DNA of 64,000 nt from Paenibacillus koleovorans NBRC 103111 (lineage in GTDB: Bacteria; Bacillota; Bacilli; Paenibacillales; NBRC-103111): positions 25,882 to 89,881 of the forward strand of contig NZ_BIMA01000014.1 of NCBI RefSeq assembly GCF_004000845.1, in the 5' to 3' direction. A model generated the notes under the pieces. That model saw only the letters and a list, made by a program, of their open reading frames with translations. It made no database searches and was not told the DNA's origin. The translations under genes were made by a program, and so were the position numbers. Shown here piece by piece: positions 18,210-27,024 of this stretch (positions within the stretch are counted from its first letter, which is position 1; each line of letters begins with the position of its first letter).

Positions 18210-19115
18210 ATGCAGGAATCTTGGCGCCAGTATTTTCGTATAGGCATTAATCATCATTTGTTGTTTCCCGACACTTTCGAGTCGGTAGAGGCGCACCTCC
18301 GATCATTGCCGGAGGTGCTGGCCTACCCGGAGTTCGAAGTCGTTGATATGTTCATCCCCGAAGAGGGGAATACGGCCAAGCTCGAGGGCGAATACGTCGC
18401 ACGCAGCGGCAAAGAGCCGGTATATAATTGCCCGCTGATGACTGGCCCCGGACGCAATCCCCATAGCCCCGATCCATCGGTGCGACTGGCTACCCAGGGG
18501 GAAGTGATTCGACATTTGCGGCGCGCGCAGCAGATTGGCGCCCGCAAGGCGGTGGTTGCAAGCGGAGCCAACCCCAGGCCTGAAGAACGAGAGCAGCAGA
18601 CGGCATGGTTCGTCGATTATTTATCGGTTTTGTGCGCCGTCGTACCGGATATCGAGCTGCTAATCGAACCGTTCGACACGTCCATCGGCAAAAATTTGTT
18701 AATCGGGCCGACCCGCGAAGCAGCAGAGGTTGTCAGGCAGGTGAAGGAAAGGGGACTGTCCAACATCGGGTTGCTCATCGATATGGGTCATGTGCCGCTT
18801 ATGGGAGAAACGTTCGCGCAGTCGCTTCAAGACGGGGGCGCGTATGTCCGACATATTCACCTCGGCAGCTGCGTGATGAGGAATCCGGCTAACCCTCTCT
18901 ATGGAGACATGCATCCGCCATGGGGCTATGAGGACGGGGAACACGACGTACCGGAGCTTATCCAATTTCTGAAGGCGCTTTTCGCTGCGGGGTACCTCGG
19001 CGGGGCTGAACGGCCAACGGTAACGCTCGAGATGAGGCCGTATCCCAACCTAGGGGAGCGGGCAAGCGTAGACATATTTTTAGACAAGCTTGAACAAGCA
19101 TGGAAGGCGCTTTGA
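18210..19115 (+). CDS. Xylose isomerase-like TIM-barrel sugar isomerase/epimerase
   Basis: 301 residues. The pattern of the AP-endonuclease-2/xylose-isomerase superfamily is seen in LLIEPFDTSIGKN, NIGLLIDMGHVPL, VRHIHLGS and VTLEMRPY, which carry the metal-binding Glu, Asp, His and Glu positions. Such enzymes isomerise or epimerise keto-sugars. The ATG at 18210 is chosen because GGGAGGAAC sits 5 bases upstream and the residues encoded upstream overlap the previous gene. Part of the convoy. Confidence 0.78.
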   Translation: MQESWRQYFRIGINHHLLFPDTFESVEAHLRSLPEVLAYPEFEVVDMFIPEEGNTAKLEGEYVARSGKEPVYNCPLMTGPGRNPHSPDPSVRLATQGEVIRHLRRAQQIGARKAVVASGANPRPEEREQQTAWFVDYLSVLCAVVPDIELLIEPFDTSIGKNLLIGPTREAAEVVRQVKERGLSNIGLLIDMGHVPLMGETFAQSLQDGGAYVRHIHLGSCVMRNPANPLYGDMHPPWGYEDGEHDVPELIQFLKALFAAGYLGGAERPTVTLEMRPYPNLGERASVDIFLDKLEQAWKAL

Positions 19116-19137
19116 AGCCCATTAGGAGGCACAGAAG

Positions 19138-19941
19138 ATGAAATGGATGGTTCGCGTAGATATGGAGGGTGTAACAGGCGTCGTCAACATGCAGCAGGTT
19201 ACCCCCGGCGGAGAATATTACGAATTCGGCAAATCCATGATGATGCATGATTTGATTGCCGTACTGGAAGGTCTGCTTCAAGAAGAGAATGACGAGGTTT
19301 GGTTGTATGATATCCATTTTTACGGTACGAATGTGGACTTGAATCGGCTCGATCCGCGCGTGACGGCTATTTGCGGCAAACCGCATTATTCTCCTGAAAA
19401 CCGAACCTTCGTGGACCCGTCCTTTGACGGCGTAATTCTATTAGGTCTTCACGCCAAAGCGGATACGCCGGGGGCGTTGCTTAACCATAATTACGAGCAC
19501 GATATTATCAAGATGTCCGTGAATGGGTTAGTTGTTGGCGAAATCGGCCTGGAAGCGCTGTTGGCCGGTGAAGCCGGGGTACCGCTCGTCATGGTGACCG
19601 CCGATTCGGAGGGCGTCAAGGAGACGGAGCAGCTGCTCCCGGGAACGATCGCAGTAAGCGTGAAAGAGTCTTTGGGCGAAACGGCCGCGGCCTGTTATCC
19701 GCCATCCAGGACCGAGTCGTTGCTCCGTTCGGCAGCCGCAAAGTGCGCGAGTGTAAGCCGGGAATTAAAGCCCTTCGTTATAGAGGGACCAATCGAGCTG
19801 GATATGCGCTTTAAGGCAGGAGCGCTTCTCGATAAAGTAAGGGGGCAGCTGCCGAATGCCTTTGTTGCCCCCGACCGTCTGCTGCTGCATGGAAACAATG
19901 TGGCTGCAGCCTGGGAGTTATACTTGAAGGCCAAATCATAG
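19138..19941 (+). CDS. M55 family D-aminopeptidase-like protein (DppA family)
   Basis: 267 residues. The N-terminal RVDMEGVTGVV matches the SxDxEG zinc-binding start of DppA-type M55 peptidases (Asp8 and Glu10). GLHAKADTPGALLNH and a following HNYEHD provide the histidines expected of the family. DppA cleaves D-amino acid peptides. Its presence between sugar isomerase and aldolase genes is unusual and could mean amide-linked or peptide-decorated substrate units, or a diverged activity. AGGAGG precedes the ATG. Confidence 0.8.
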   Translation: MKWMVRVDMEGVTGVVNMQQVTPGGEYYEFGKSMMMHDLIAVLEGLLQEENDEVWLYDIHFYGTNVDLNRLDPRVTAICGKPHYSPENRTFVDPSFDGVILLGLHAKADTPGALLNHNYEHDIIKMSVNGLVVGEIGLEALLAGEAGVPLVMVTADSEGVKETEQLLPGTIAVSVKESLGETAAACYPPSRTESLLRSAAAKCASVSRELKPFVIEGPIELDMRFKAGALLDKVRGQLPNAFVAPDRLLLHGNNVAAAWELYLKAKS

Positions 19942-19971
19942 CAGCTTCAACATAGAGAGGAGCCAATTCTT

Positions 19972-20739
19972 TTGATTAACAGCGTCAAGCAAAAGCTGAG
20001 GAACGGGGAAACCGCAACGGGCTGTTTTATCGGGTTTTACGCGCCATCCATCGTGGAGATGATCGGAGCAAGCGGATTTGATTTCGTGGTCATTGATAAC
20101 GAGCATGGGCCCTTTAGCTGGTCGGAAGTGGAAGAAATGATTCGAGCTGCACAGCTCTCAGGAACCGTTCCGATTGTTCGCGTCGGTTATGATGCCTCCG
20201 ATATTCAAAAAGCGCTCGACCGGGGTGCTTACGGACTTCATGTTCCGATGGTCAATACGAAGTCGGACGCCGTGGAAACGGTACTCCAGGCCAAATTTCC
20301 TCCTGCGGGCAAACGAGGGGTTGCGTATTCCACACGCTCCGCCTTATACGGAAAGCTCGGAGGTCCGGATTATTTGCAGCAATCGAACGACCAGATCCTG
20401 GTAGCCGTGCATATTGAAACGATCGAAGCGGTTGATAACATAGACGAAATCATGAGTGTGGAGGGCATTGACGTGTGTTACATTGGGCCGACTGATTTAT
20501 CGGTCACGATGGGCTACGCCGCAGAAGGCCCGAATCACCCTGAGGTCAGGAAGGCGATGGATCGCGTGCTGGAAAGCGGCCGCAAACACGGCGTTACCGT
20601 GGGCATTCAAGCCGGCAATGCGGAGACGCTAGTCTCGCAATTGAACTGGGGGGCGGGATATGTCGGGGTTGGCATTACATCCTTCATGCAGTCCGCTTTT
20701 AACGACATTGTAAATGCCGGAAAGACGTTCTCGAAATAA
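19972..20739 (+). CDS. HpcH/HpaI family class II aldolase
   Basis: 255 residues. The motifs FVVIDNEHGPFSW, GAYGLHVPMVNT, KRGVAYSTR and CYIGPTDLSVTMG match 4-hydroxy-2-oxoheptanedioate / 2-dehydro-3-deoxyglucarate aldolases (HpaI, GarL, YfaU). These metal-dependent enzymes split 2-keto-3-deoxy sugar acids to pyruvate and an aldehyde such as tartronate semialdehyde. The start is TTG with AGAGGAG about 10 bases upstream. The next gene is a tartronate-semialdehyde-reductase-like enzyme, so the pair resembles the garL-garR logic, although the real substrate might be the product of DgoD. Confidence 0.87.
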   Translation: MINSVKQKLRNGETATGCFIGFYAPSIVEMIGASGFDFVVIDNEHGPFSWSEVEEMIRAAQLSGTVPIVRVGYDASDIQKALDRGAYGLHVPMVNTKSDAVETVLQAKFPPAGKRGVAYSTRSALYGKLGGPDYLQQSNDQILVAVHIETIEAVDNIDEIMSVEGIDVCYIGPTDLSVTMGYAAEGPNHPEVRKAMDRVLESGRKHGVTVGIQAGNAETLVSQLNWGAGYVGVGITSFMQSAFNDIVNAGKTFSK

Positions 20740-20793
20740 TACGTGGAAGCTCGGGTAGGTATATCCGTTTAACTTGAACAGGAGGTACACGGC

Positions 20794-21651
20794 ATGAAAA
20801 TCGGTTTCATCGGACTGGGGATTATGGGCAAACCGATGGCCATTCATCTGGTGAACGCCGGATATTCGGTAAGCGTATATAATCGCAGTCAAGCTGCTGT
20901 AACGGAACTGGTTCGTTTGGGGGCTGTCCCATTCGGCAGCTCGAAGGAAGTGGCAGAGGTCTCCGATGTGATCATTACGATGCTCCCGGACTCGCCGGAG
21001 GTCGAGGAGGTAGTCCTGGGACCTTCCGGCGTGCTGGAAGGGATTTCGGCAGGGAAAATCGTCATCGATATGAGCTCCATCAGTCCGTCAACCTCTCAAA
21101 TGATCGCCGCTCGCCTGACGGAGCGCGGGGCTTACTTTCTGGATGCTCCGGTTAGCGGAGGGGAAATTGGAGCGATTGAAGCGAAGCTGGCTATTATGGT
21201 TGGCGGCCCCGAGTCTGTCTTTGATCGGGTTAAGCCGATCCTGGATAAGATGGGAACCTCTATTACCCGGGTTGGAGAGGTAGGCGCAGGCAATACGGTG
21301 AAGCTGATCAATCAGATGATAGTCGCAATGAATATTGCCGCGCTATCGGAAGCGATGGCATTCGGCGTGAAGGCCGGTGTCGCTCCTGCTACTGTTTATG
21401 AGGCCATTCGGGGCGGATTGGCCGGCAGTCGCGTCATGGAAACCAAAACGAACGGTATCGCCAGTGAAACGTTTAAGCCTGGATTTCGGATGGAGCTGCA
21501 CGTGAAGGACCTTCGAAACGCCGTAGCTGCGGGCATGGAGCTTGAGGCGAACGTGAAGTTCACCCGGGAAGTGCTGACTATTTTCGAGCAGCTGGCCGAG
21601 CAGGGATATAGCAAAGAGGATCACAGCGCCTTCTACCGGTTTTATAAATAA
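20794..21651 (+). CDS. Beta-hydroxyacid dehydrogenase (tartronate semialdehyde reductase-like)
   Basis: 285 residues. The Rossmann motif IGFIGLGIMGKPMA, the substrate-binding DAPVSGGE and the catalytic Lys in GNTVKLINQ define the 3-hydroxyisobutyrate/tartronate semialdehyde reductase family (GarR/GlxR/MmsB). It would reduce the aldehyde product of the preceding aldolase with NAD(P)H. ACAGGAGGTA provides a near-perfect ribosome binding site. Confidence 0.88.
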   Translation: MKIGFIGLGIMGKPMAIHLVNAGYSVSVYNRSQAAVTELVRLGAVPFGSSKEVAEVSDVIITMLPDSPEVEEVVLGPSGVLEGISAGKIVIDMSSISPSTSQMIAARLTERGAYFLDAPVSGGEIGAIEAKLAIMVGGPESVFDRVKPILDKMGTSITRVGEVGAGNTVKLINQMIVAMNIAALSEAMAFGVKAGVAPATVYEAIRGGLAGSRVMETKTNGIASETFKPGFRMELHVKDLRNAVAAGMELEANVKFTREVLTIFEQLAEQGYSKEDHSAFYRFYK

Positions 21652-21678
21652 AAGAGAAGTGAAGGAGAGTCGACAATC

Positions 21679-21966
21679 ATGAAGCATTTCGCCGTTTTCC
21701 TACCTATGCTTGATGCGGCCAAAAGCCAACAATACCGCGCGGAGCACCTTGAATATCTTGCCAAACGACGAAGCGAAGGGAAAATTTTTGCGAACGGCCG
21801 ATTCGTAGACGGGGCTGGCGGACTTGTCATTTACATGGCCGACTCGCAAGATGAAGTGCAGGACATTGTGAATCAGGATCCCTACGTGATTCAGCAAGCC
21901 AGAGGCTACGAAATCCATGAATGGGACATCGTCACGGAAGCGGTTCTCCCCGATAAAAGCAAATAA
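21679..21966 (+). CDS. YciI-like protein
   Basis: 95 residues with a ferredoxin-like YciI/YCII pattern: a His early (RAEHLEYL), GRFVDGAGGLVIYMA in the middle and a C-terminal YEIHEWDIV. YciI proteins are small dimers of largely unknown biochemical role, some acting as dehydrochlorinases or lactonase-like helpers. GAAGGAGAG precedes the ATG. Its place in the convoy suggests an accessory catabolic role. Confidence 0.8.
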   Translation: MKHFAVFLPMLDAAKSQQYRAEHLEYLAKRRSEGKIFANGRFVDGAGGLVIYMADSQDEVQDIVNQDPYVIQQARGYEIHEWDIVTEAVLPDKSK

Positions 21967-22009
21967 ACGAACCAGAGTGGATAAGAAGCAACAAGAAAGG
22001 ATGATAACG

Positions 22010-23776
22010 TTGGCCGTACAAACACCCGCAATGGATCGGCGCAATCTTGTAACCGGTTTTCCCATTCCCAATGAAAAATATTGTGATCAGCCATATGTTG
22101 TTATTACAAAGGACGGTAACTGGTTGTGTGTTCTGACGACAGGCGGCGGTCACGAGGGGGACGGCGATCAGCATATTGTGGCTACGATCAGCCAGGATCA
22201 AGGCAAAACCTGGTCGGAGCCGATCGATATCGAACCATCCGGCCCGCCTGAGGCCTCATGGGTTACTCCAATGATCGTGCCGAGCGGCAGAGTATACGCA
22301 TTCTATACGTATAATAGCGAAAACCTTCGTGAAATTATTGCCGACACCGAATATGCTCGCAGACGCGTCGATACATTGGGCGATTTCGCCTTCAAGTACT
22401 CCGATGATCATGGTCGAACCTGGTCGAAGGAAAGATATATCATTCCGGTTCGAGCCTTCGATATCGATAACGCCAATCCTTATCAGGGAAGGGTCCGATT
22501 TTTCTGGAGTGTGTCCAAACCGATGGTACATAAGGATTCCGTGTATATCGGCTTGTCCAAGGTAGGGGGATTTGGCGGCGGATTTATGAAGACCTCGGAA
22601 GGCGCTTTCGTGCGGAGCGACAATATGCTGTACGAGACGAACGCCTCCGCGATCCGTTGGGAGACGCTTCCCGAGGGTACAGTCGGTTTGCGATCCCCTG
22701 CCGGTCCAATTGCGGATGAGCATAATTTGGTGAGCTTAAGGGACGGCAGCCTGTACTGCACCTATCGTACGGTGGAAGGCCATAACTGCCATGCGTACAG
22801 CCGCGACGACGGCCGAACCTGGACCCCGCCCGAATACGCCGTGTATTCGCCTGGAGGCAGACGAATCAAACATCCGCGCGCGGCCAATTTCGTTCGGAAA
22901 TTCAGCAATGAGAAGTACTTGCTATGGTTTCATAACCATGGCCGGAATTTAGCGGATAATCCGTCCGCTGCCTATGAGGGCCGAAACCCGGTATGGCTTG
23001 CGGGCGGGGTGGAGAAGGACGGCTATATTCACTGGTCGCAGCCGGAAATTCTGTTGTATGGCGACGAGCCGAGCGAACGGATGAGCTACCCCGACTTCAT
23101 CGAAACGGAAGGGCGTTATTTCGTAACCGAAACGCAAAAAACGATTGCGAGGGTGCACGAGATCGATCCGACTCTGTTGCAGGGATTATGGAGTCAGGCT
23201 GAGTTGAATACGACGTCGAGGGCGGGTTTGGTCCTCGAGCTGGGGGAGGAGCAGTGCCAGGCCGGAGAAGTTCGGGCTGCCCTGCCCGCTTGGCCCGAGC
23301 TCAAGCAGAACGGAGGGTTTTCCCTCGAATTCTGGCTCCGGTTCGACAAGCTCGTCATAGGACAAAGCCTCTTCGATACAAGAAATGAAGCGGGGGTTGG
23401 CGTTTTTGTCCACACTACAGACAGGGAGACGGTAAAAATCTCGCTCTGCGACGGCAGAACGGAATCTTCCTGGGAAAGCGACAAGGGGAGGCTTGCTCCG
23501 AATCAGCTCCATCATCTGGTCATCACCGTTGATGAGGGCGCCAAAATTATCACATTCCTGATTGACGGCGTACTATGCGACGGCGGGACGGAACGAGATT
23601 ATGGCTTTGGCCGATTTAGCCGTGATTTGCGAAGCGTTAACGGGGCTCCGGTTGCCGCGATTGGATCGTCATTAGCCGGCAAGCTTTACTCTTTTCGAGT
23701 GTACAATCGGTATTTGAGAACGTCCGAGTCGGTCGGCAACTATCAGGCTGGATATAGCGGGGCTGATACCGTATGA
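22010..23776 (+). CDS. Sialidase-like propeller with C-terminal LamG-like domain
   Basis: 588 residues. The propeller half carries Asp-boxes ISQDQGKTW, YSDDHGRTW and YSRDDGRTW. The C-terminal about 170 residues (FSLEFWLRFDKL, HHLVITVDEGAKIITFLID, LYSFRVYNRYL) look like a concanavalin/LamG jelly roll. No signal peptide. The frame is open to 21917, but that overlaps the YciI gene; the TTG at 22010 has AGAAAGGA at proper spacing, whereas the ATG at 22001 directly abuts it. It overlaps the next gene by 4 bases. Second sialidase-like protein of the convoy. Confidence 0.72.
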   Translation: MAVQTPAMDRRNLVTGFPIPNEKYCDQPYVVITKDGNWLCVLTTGGGHEGDGDQHIVATISQDQGKTWSEPIDIEPSGPPEASWVTPMIVPSGRVYAFYTYNSENLREIIADTEYARRRVDTLGDFAFKYSDDHGRTWSKERYIIPVRAFDIDNANPYQGRVRFFWSVSKPMVHKDSVYIGLSKVGGFGGGFMKTSEGAFVRSDNMLYETNASAIRWETLPEGTVGLRSPAGPIADEHNLVSLRDGSLYCTYRTVEGHNCHAYSRDDGRTWTPPEYAVYSPGGRRIKHPRAANFVRKFSNEKYLLWFHNHGRNLADNPSAAYEGRNPVWLAGGVEKDGYIHWSQPEILLYGDEPSERMSYPDFIETEGRYFVTETQKTIARVHEIDPTLLQGLWSQAELNTTSRAGLVLELGEEQCQAGEVRAALPAWPELKQNGGFSLEFWLRFDKLVIGQSLFDTRNEAGVGVFVHTTDRETVKISLCDGRTESSWESDKGRLAPNQLHHLVITVDEGAKIITFLIDGVLCDGGTERDYGFGRFSRDLRSVNGAPVAAIGSSLAGKLYSFRVYNRYLRTSESVGNYQAGYSGADTV

Positions 23777-24786
23777 AAGGCATCGTCTGTGAACAGCCCG
23801 GCCAGTTCAGGCTTGTAGAAATGGAAGAGCCGGCGTTCGTGCCTGGAGAAGCGATCATACGGATTAAGAGGATCGGGATTTGCGGTACGGATCTGCATGC
23901 ATATAGGGGGAATCAACCTTTTTTTCAATACCCTCGGGTGCTCGGTCATGAACTTGCAGGTGTCATTGAAGAAGTTGGAGAGAATACGGCAGGATTTCGC
24001 AAAGGGGATCAAGTTAGCGTGATCCCTTATTTACACTGCGGAGCTTGTATCGCCTGTCGCAATGGAAAAACAAACTGCTGTACAGCAATGAGAGTCCTTG
24101 GAGTTCATAAAGACGGGGGCATGAGGGAGCTTATTTCCGTTCCAGTTAGTCTATTGATCAAGACGGAAGGTTTGACGCTCGATCAAGCTGCCATATTGGA
24201 GCCGCTCAGTATCGGTGCGCATGCCGTACGAAGAGCTGCGGTTCGGTCTGGAGAAACCGTGCTTGTTATCGGTGCGGGCCCTATCGGGCTTGGAGTAATG
24301 GCTTTTGCCAAGCATTGCGGCGCGACTGTTATCGCCATGGATATTAATCAAGAACGTTTGGACTACTGCGTTCGATGGGCGAACGTCGATCAAACGATCC
24401 ATGCTCTGGATCAGCCTGTCGAACAGCTGACGGCCATTACGGATGGTCATTTTCCGACAGCCGTATTTGATGCGACGGGAAATGCTCGATCGATGACGGA
24501 ATCGTTTCGTTATGTAGCGCATGGAGGTACATTGGTTTTTGTCGGATTGGTGAAATCGGATATAACGTTCAACGATCCTGAATTCCATAAGCGAGAAATG
24601 ACCCTTATGGGCAGCCGGAACGCTACGAAGTCGGACTTCGAGCATGTACTTGAAGTGGTCCGAACTGGCCGTATCGACGCGGATCGATATGTCACCCATC
24701 GAGCTCCGTTTACAGCTATGATCGGGCAATTTGACAACTGGCTAAAACCGGAATCCCAGGTAATTAAGGCAATGGTGGAGCTGTAA
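23773..24786 (+). CDS. Zinc-dependent medium-chain alcohol/polyol dehydrogenase
   Basis: 337 residues. The catalytic zinc site is GICGTDLHAY with GHE, the structural zinc uses CGACIACRNGKTNCC, and the cofactor site is VIGAGPIGLG. The layout resembles L-threonine, sorbitol and L-galactonate-5-dehydrogenases, and the last would fit a hexonate pathway. The ATG overlaps the previous stop (ATGA), so it is translationally coupled. Substrate not certain. Confidence 0.87.
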   Translation: MKGIVCEQPGQFRLVEMEEPAFVPGEAIIRIKRIGICGTDLHAYRGNQPFFQYPRVLGHELAGVIEEVGENTAGFRKGDQVSVIPYLHCGACIACRNGKTNCCTAMRVLGVHKDGGMRELISVPVSLLIKTEGLTLDQAAILEPLSIGAHAVRRAAVRSGETVLVIGAGPIGLGVMAFAKHCGATVIAMDINQERLDYCVRWANVDQTIHALDQPVEQLTAITDGHFPTAVFDATGNARSMTESFRYVAHGGTLVFVGLVKSDITFNDPEFHKREMTLMGSRNATKSDFEHVLEVVRTGRIDADRYVTHRAPFTAMIGQFDNWLKPESQVIKAMVEL

Positions 24787-24842
24787 GAGGGACGCGCGCC
24801 TATGGTGGAGAACTTTATCACTTTCAGAAGGGAACGATTGCT

Positions 24843-25877
24843 ATTATAAAGCCAGTTAAGCTAGGGATCATCGGAACGGGAATTTGTTCCAGGGAACTTC
24901 ATTGGCCTGCAATTGACAAGTTGAAGGAGAAATTCGAGGTCGTGCATGTTACTAGCCGCAGCGAATCGAAAGCCGCCGAGTTTGCCCAATTGTCGGGGGC
25001 CAGTAGGTTTAGCACGAGCCACCACGATTTGCTGAACGATCCAGACGTAGAAGCAGTCGTCATTACGTACCCATTCGAAATGAACTACCGTCTTACGATG
25101 GACACTCTGCAGGCAGGCAAGCATGTGTTGGTAGAAAAGCCATTTGCAGCGAATATGGAAGAGGCGCAGGAAATGCTTGCGACAAGCCTCAGAACACCGG
25201 TCGTGTCCGCGGTGGCGGAGAATTGGTTGTACTGGCCTTTATTTCCTAAACTCCGAGCCTATATCGATGAAGGAAGAGTCGGCGTTCCGCATACCGTCTT
25301 AATTAGCAGCTTTTTTAACATCGGGTTGACGAATAAATATTTGTCCCAAAGCACATGGCGTCTTTCCTCGAAAGGCGGATTGATTTTAGACGGGGGCGTT
25401 CATTGGATGGCTGGGCTGCGGCAAATGTTTGGGCGAATAAAGTCGGGAATCGGCTTTCCTCGGCAAATGCGTGCCAGCCTGGGAGAGGTGGACAGCCTGA
25501 TTTACCAGTTTGTATTTGAAAATGGAGTAAATGGTGTCTTTCTAAACAGCGCAAGCACGATAGGCTATCGAAATCCTGCCAATATGGTCATCATTGGATC
25601 CGAGGGTTCCATCATCGTGGATAATGGATTTAAGGATGTAACGATCATGACCTCTGAGGGTTCGGAAAAGGAACATATCCCTCTTGGGGATGAGGGATAT
25701 CAAGCCGAGTACGAGGACTTCTATGAAGCTGTAAGGACGGGAAAGTCGGTGAAGAGTACGTTTGAAGGAGCTTATTATGATTTACAGGCTATGCTTCACG
25801 CCTTGGATTCTCAGGGGAAGTGGGAGCAGCTGATTATAGCAGGAGGAATCAATAGGGATGTTAACCTTATTGAATAA
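24843..25877 (+). CDS. Gfo/Idh/MocA oxidoreductase with no standard start codon
   Basis: About 344 residues. The Rossmann fold begins VKLGIIGTGICSRELHW, and VEKPFAAN is the EKP motif. This N-terminus lies upstream of the first in-frame ATG/GTG/TTG (TTG 24921), which would delete the nucleotide-binding loop. In frame, the only start-like codons with a ribosome binding site (AAGGGA at 24829) are ATT 24837 and ATT 24843. A 15-codon ORF (ATG 24802 to TAA 24849) overlaps this point and might couple translation. Either an ATT start is used, or the start was lost or misread. Likely an NAD-dependent sugar dehydrogenase. Confidence 0.7.
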   Translation: MIKPVKLGIIGTGICSRELHWPAIDKLKEKFEVVHVTSRSESKAAEFAQLSGASRFSTSHHDLLNDPDVEAVVITYPFEMNYRLTMDTLQAGKHVLVEKPFAANMEEAQEMLATSLRTPVVSAVAENWLYWPLFPKLRAYIDEGRVGVPHTVLISSFFNIGLTNKYLSQSTWRLSSKGGLILDGGVHWMAGLRQMFGRIKSGIGFPRQMRASLGEVDSLIYQFVFENGVNGVFLNSASTIGYRNPANMVIIGSEGSIIVDNGFKDVTIMTSEGSEKEHIPLGDEGYQAEYEDFYEAVRTGKSVKSTFEGAYYDLQAMLHALDSQGKWEQLIIAGGINRDVNLIE

Positions 25878-26838
25878 GAGTTTGGAGAAGTGGATGCCGC
25901 TGATTACGCCGATTAGCGTTATGATCGGGCTGGCGGCCGGCGGCGTCCTTTCTCCGTTTACGAGCTGGGTCCCCTGGATCTTCGCCTTAATGACGTTTGC
26001 CGGCAGCCTGAGCATGAACTTCCGGGATATGCAGCGGGTGCTGGTGCATCCTTTGCCGATCCTGGTGTTTTTGTTCGTGCTACATTTGGTCATGCCGCTG
26101 TTTGCCTGGGGGGCCGGCCATCTCGCTTTTCCGAACGATCCGCTTACGATTACCGGCATCGTGCTCGTGCTCAGCATTCCAACGGGCATCGTCAGCTTCA
26201 TTTGGGTGTCTATTTACCGTGGCCATACGGCGCTAACGCTAAGCATGATTCTGATTGATACGCTGCTGTCGCCTTTCATCGTACCGTATACGTTGTCGGT
26301 GCTGGTGGGGGCCAAGGTGGAGATGGATACAGTCGGCATGCTGACGCAGCTCGTCTGGATGGTCGTGCTTCCGTCTATCTTGGGCATGGTGCTGAACCAG
26401 TTGACGCGAGGGAAGGTCAAGCAGGCATGGAGCCCGACGCTGTCACCGCTTTCCAAGATCGGGCTGGCCGTCGTGATCATCATCAACAGCTCGGTCATTG
26501 CCCCGCTCATCACGGAGTGGAACATGAAGATTTTGTACATCGCCCTCATCTGCGTGGTCGTCGTGGCGGCCGGGTACTTACTCGGCTGGCTCGCGGGACG
26601 GCTGCTGCGGTTGGACCGCGACATGGCGGTGTGTATGGTGTTCAACTGCGGGATGCGTAATGTGAGCGTGGGAGCAGTGCTCGCCATCTCGTTCTTCCCG
26701 CCGCAGGTGGCGTTTCCGACGATTGTCGGGATGCTGACGCAGCAATTGATGGCTTCCTTGTTCGGCTATTTGTTTTTCGGCCGGCGCGGTGCTACTCAGC
26801 TCCCGGAATTGCCACGGGATGTGGGGAACCCGAGTTAG
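25858..26838 (+). CDS. Bile acid:sodium symporter (BASS) family transporter
   Basis: 326 residues, strongly hydrophobic, with about nine or ten membrane segments. The stretch LVLSIPTGIVSFIWVSIYRGHTALTL (shown in part: SIPTGIVSFIWVS) and a second, inverted-repeat half with VFNCGMRNVSVGAVLA match BASS/SBF transporters, which move bile acids, pyruvate, pantothenate or other organic acids with sodium. It overlaps the preceding gene by 20 bases. As last gene of the convoy and the only membrane transporter in the island, it may import the sugar acid or export a product. Confidence 0.8.
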   Translation: MLTLLNKSLEKWMPLITPISVMIGLAAGGVLSPFTSWVPWIFALMTFAGSLSMNFRDMQRVLVHPLPILVFLFVLHLVMPLFAWGAGHLAFPNDPLTITGIVLVLSIPTGIVSFIWVSIYRGHTALTLSMILIDTLLSPFIVPYTLSVLVGAKVEMDTVGMLTQLVWMVVLPSILGMVLNQLTRGKVKQAWSPTLSPLSKIGLAVVIIINSSVIAPLITEWNMKILYIALICVVVVAAGYLLGWLAGRLLRLDRDMAVCMVFNCGMRNVSVGAVLAISFFPPQVAFPTIVGMLTQQLMASLFGYLFFGRRGATQLPELPRDVGNPS

Positions 26839-26840
26839 TC

Positions 26841-26970
26841 GGACGGGGTACGGATTACTCAGTGGGAGCCACGTTCAATCTGGGTGCGGAAGATGTGGAC
26901 CTGTATATCAGATGGACGCAAAATCCAACTTATGGCCTTCGCGAAGGAGGAAACGTGCTCTAGTCCGATT
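26841..26970 (+). pseudogene. Relic of an InlB B-repeat (Flg_new) domain
   Basis: Reading from 26847, the frame encodes GTDYSVGATFNLG followed by EDVDLYIRWTQNPTYG and soon a stop. This closely fits the end of a Listeria-Bacteroides type repeat (GTSY..GATFTMG..NVTLYAKWT), which normally occurs in long secreted proteins. No start codon, no signal sequence and no further repeat is nearby. The fragment sits directly after the transporter gene stop, so it is a decayed gene remnant or insertion scar. Confidence 0.6.
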
Positions 26971-27024
26971 TTTCCCACTTGTGGAGCCGTTTCCGCACCC
27001 CCCTTCCCTGATATTCGTTATTAG
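26961..27024. repeat. Dispersed intergenic module (reverse copy)
   Basis: The stretch from TAGTCCGATTTTTCCCACTT to about 26998 is the reverse complement of a module at 63281-63319 (cgaaaacggctctgcaagtg and onward). After it, GATATTCGTTATTAGCTAAC resembles sequence at 34615-34700. No gene is seen. Confidence 0.55.

Noticed and set aside
14879..23776. True sialidase/sialic acid catabolic locus
   Set aside because: Asp-box propellers are present, but no NanA, NanE, NanK or sialic acid transporter is found and neither protein has a secretion signal.
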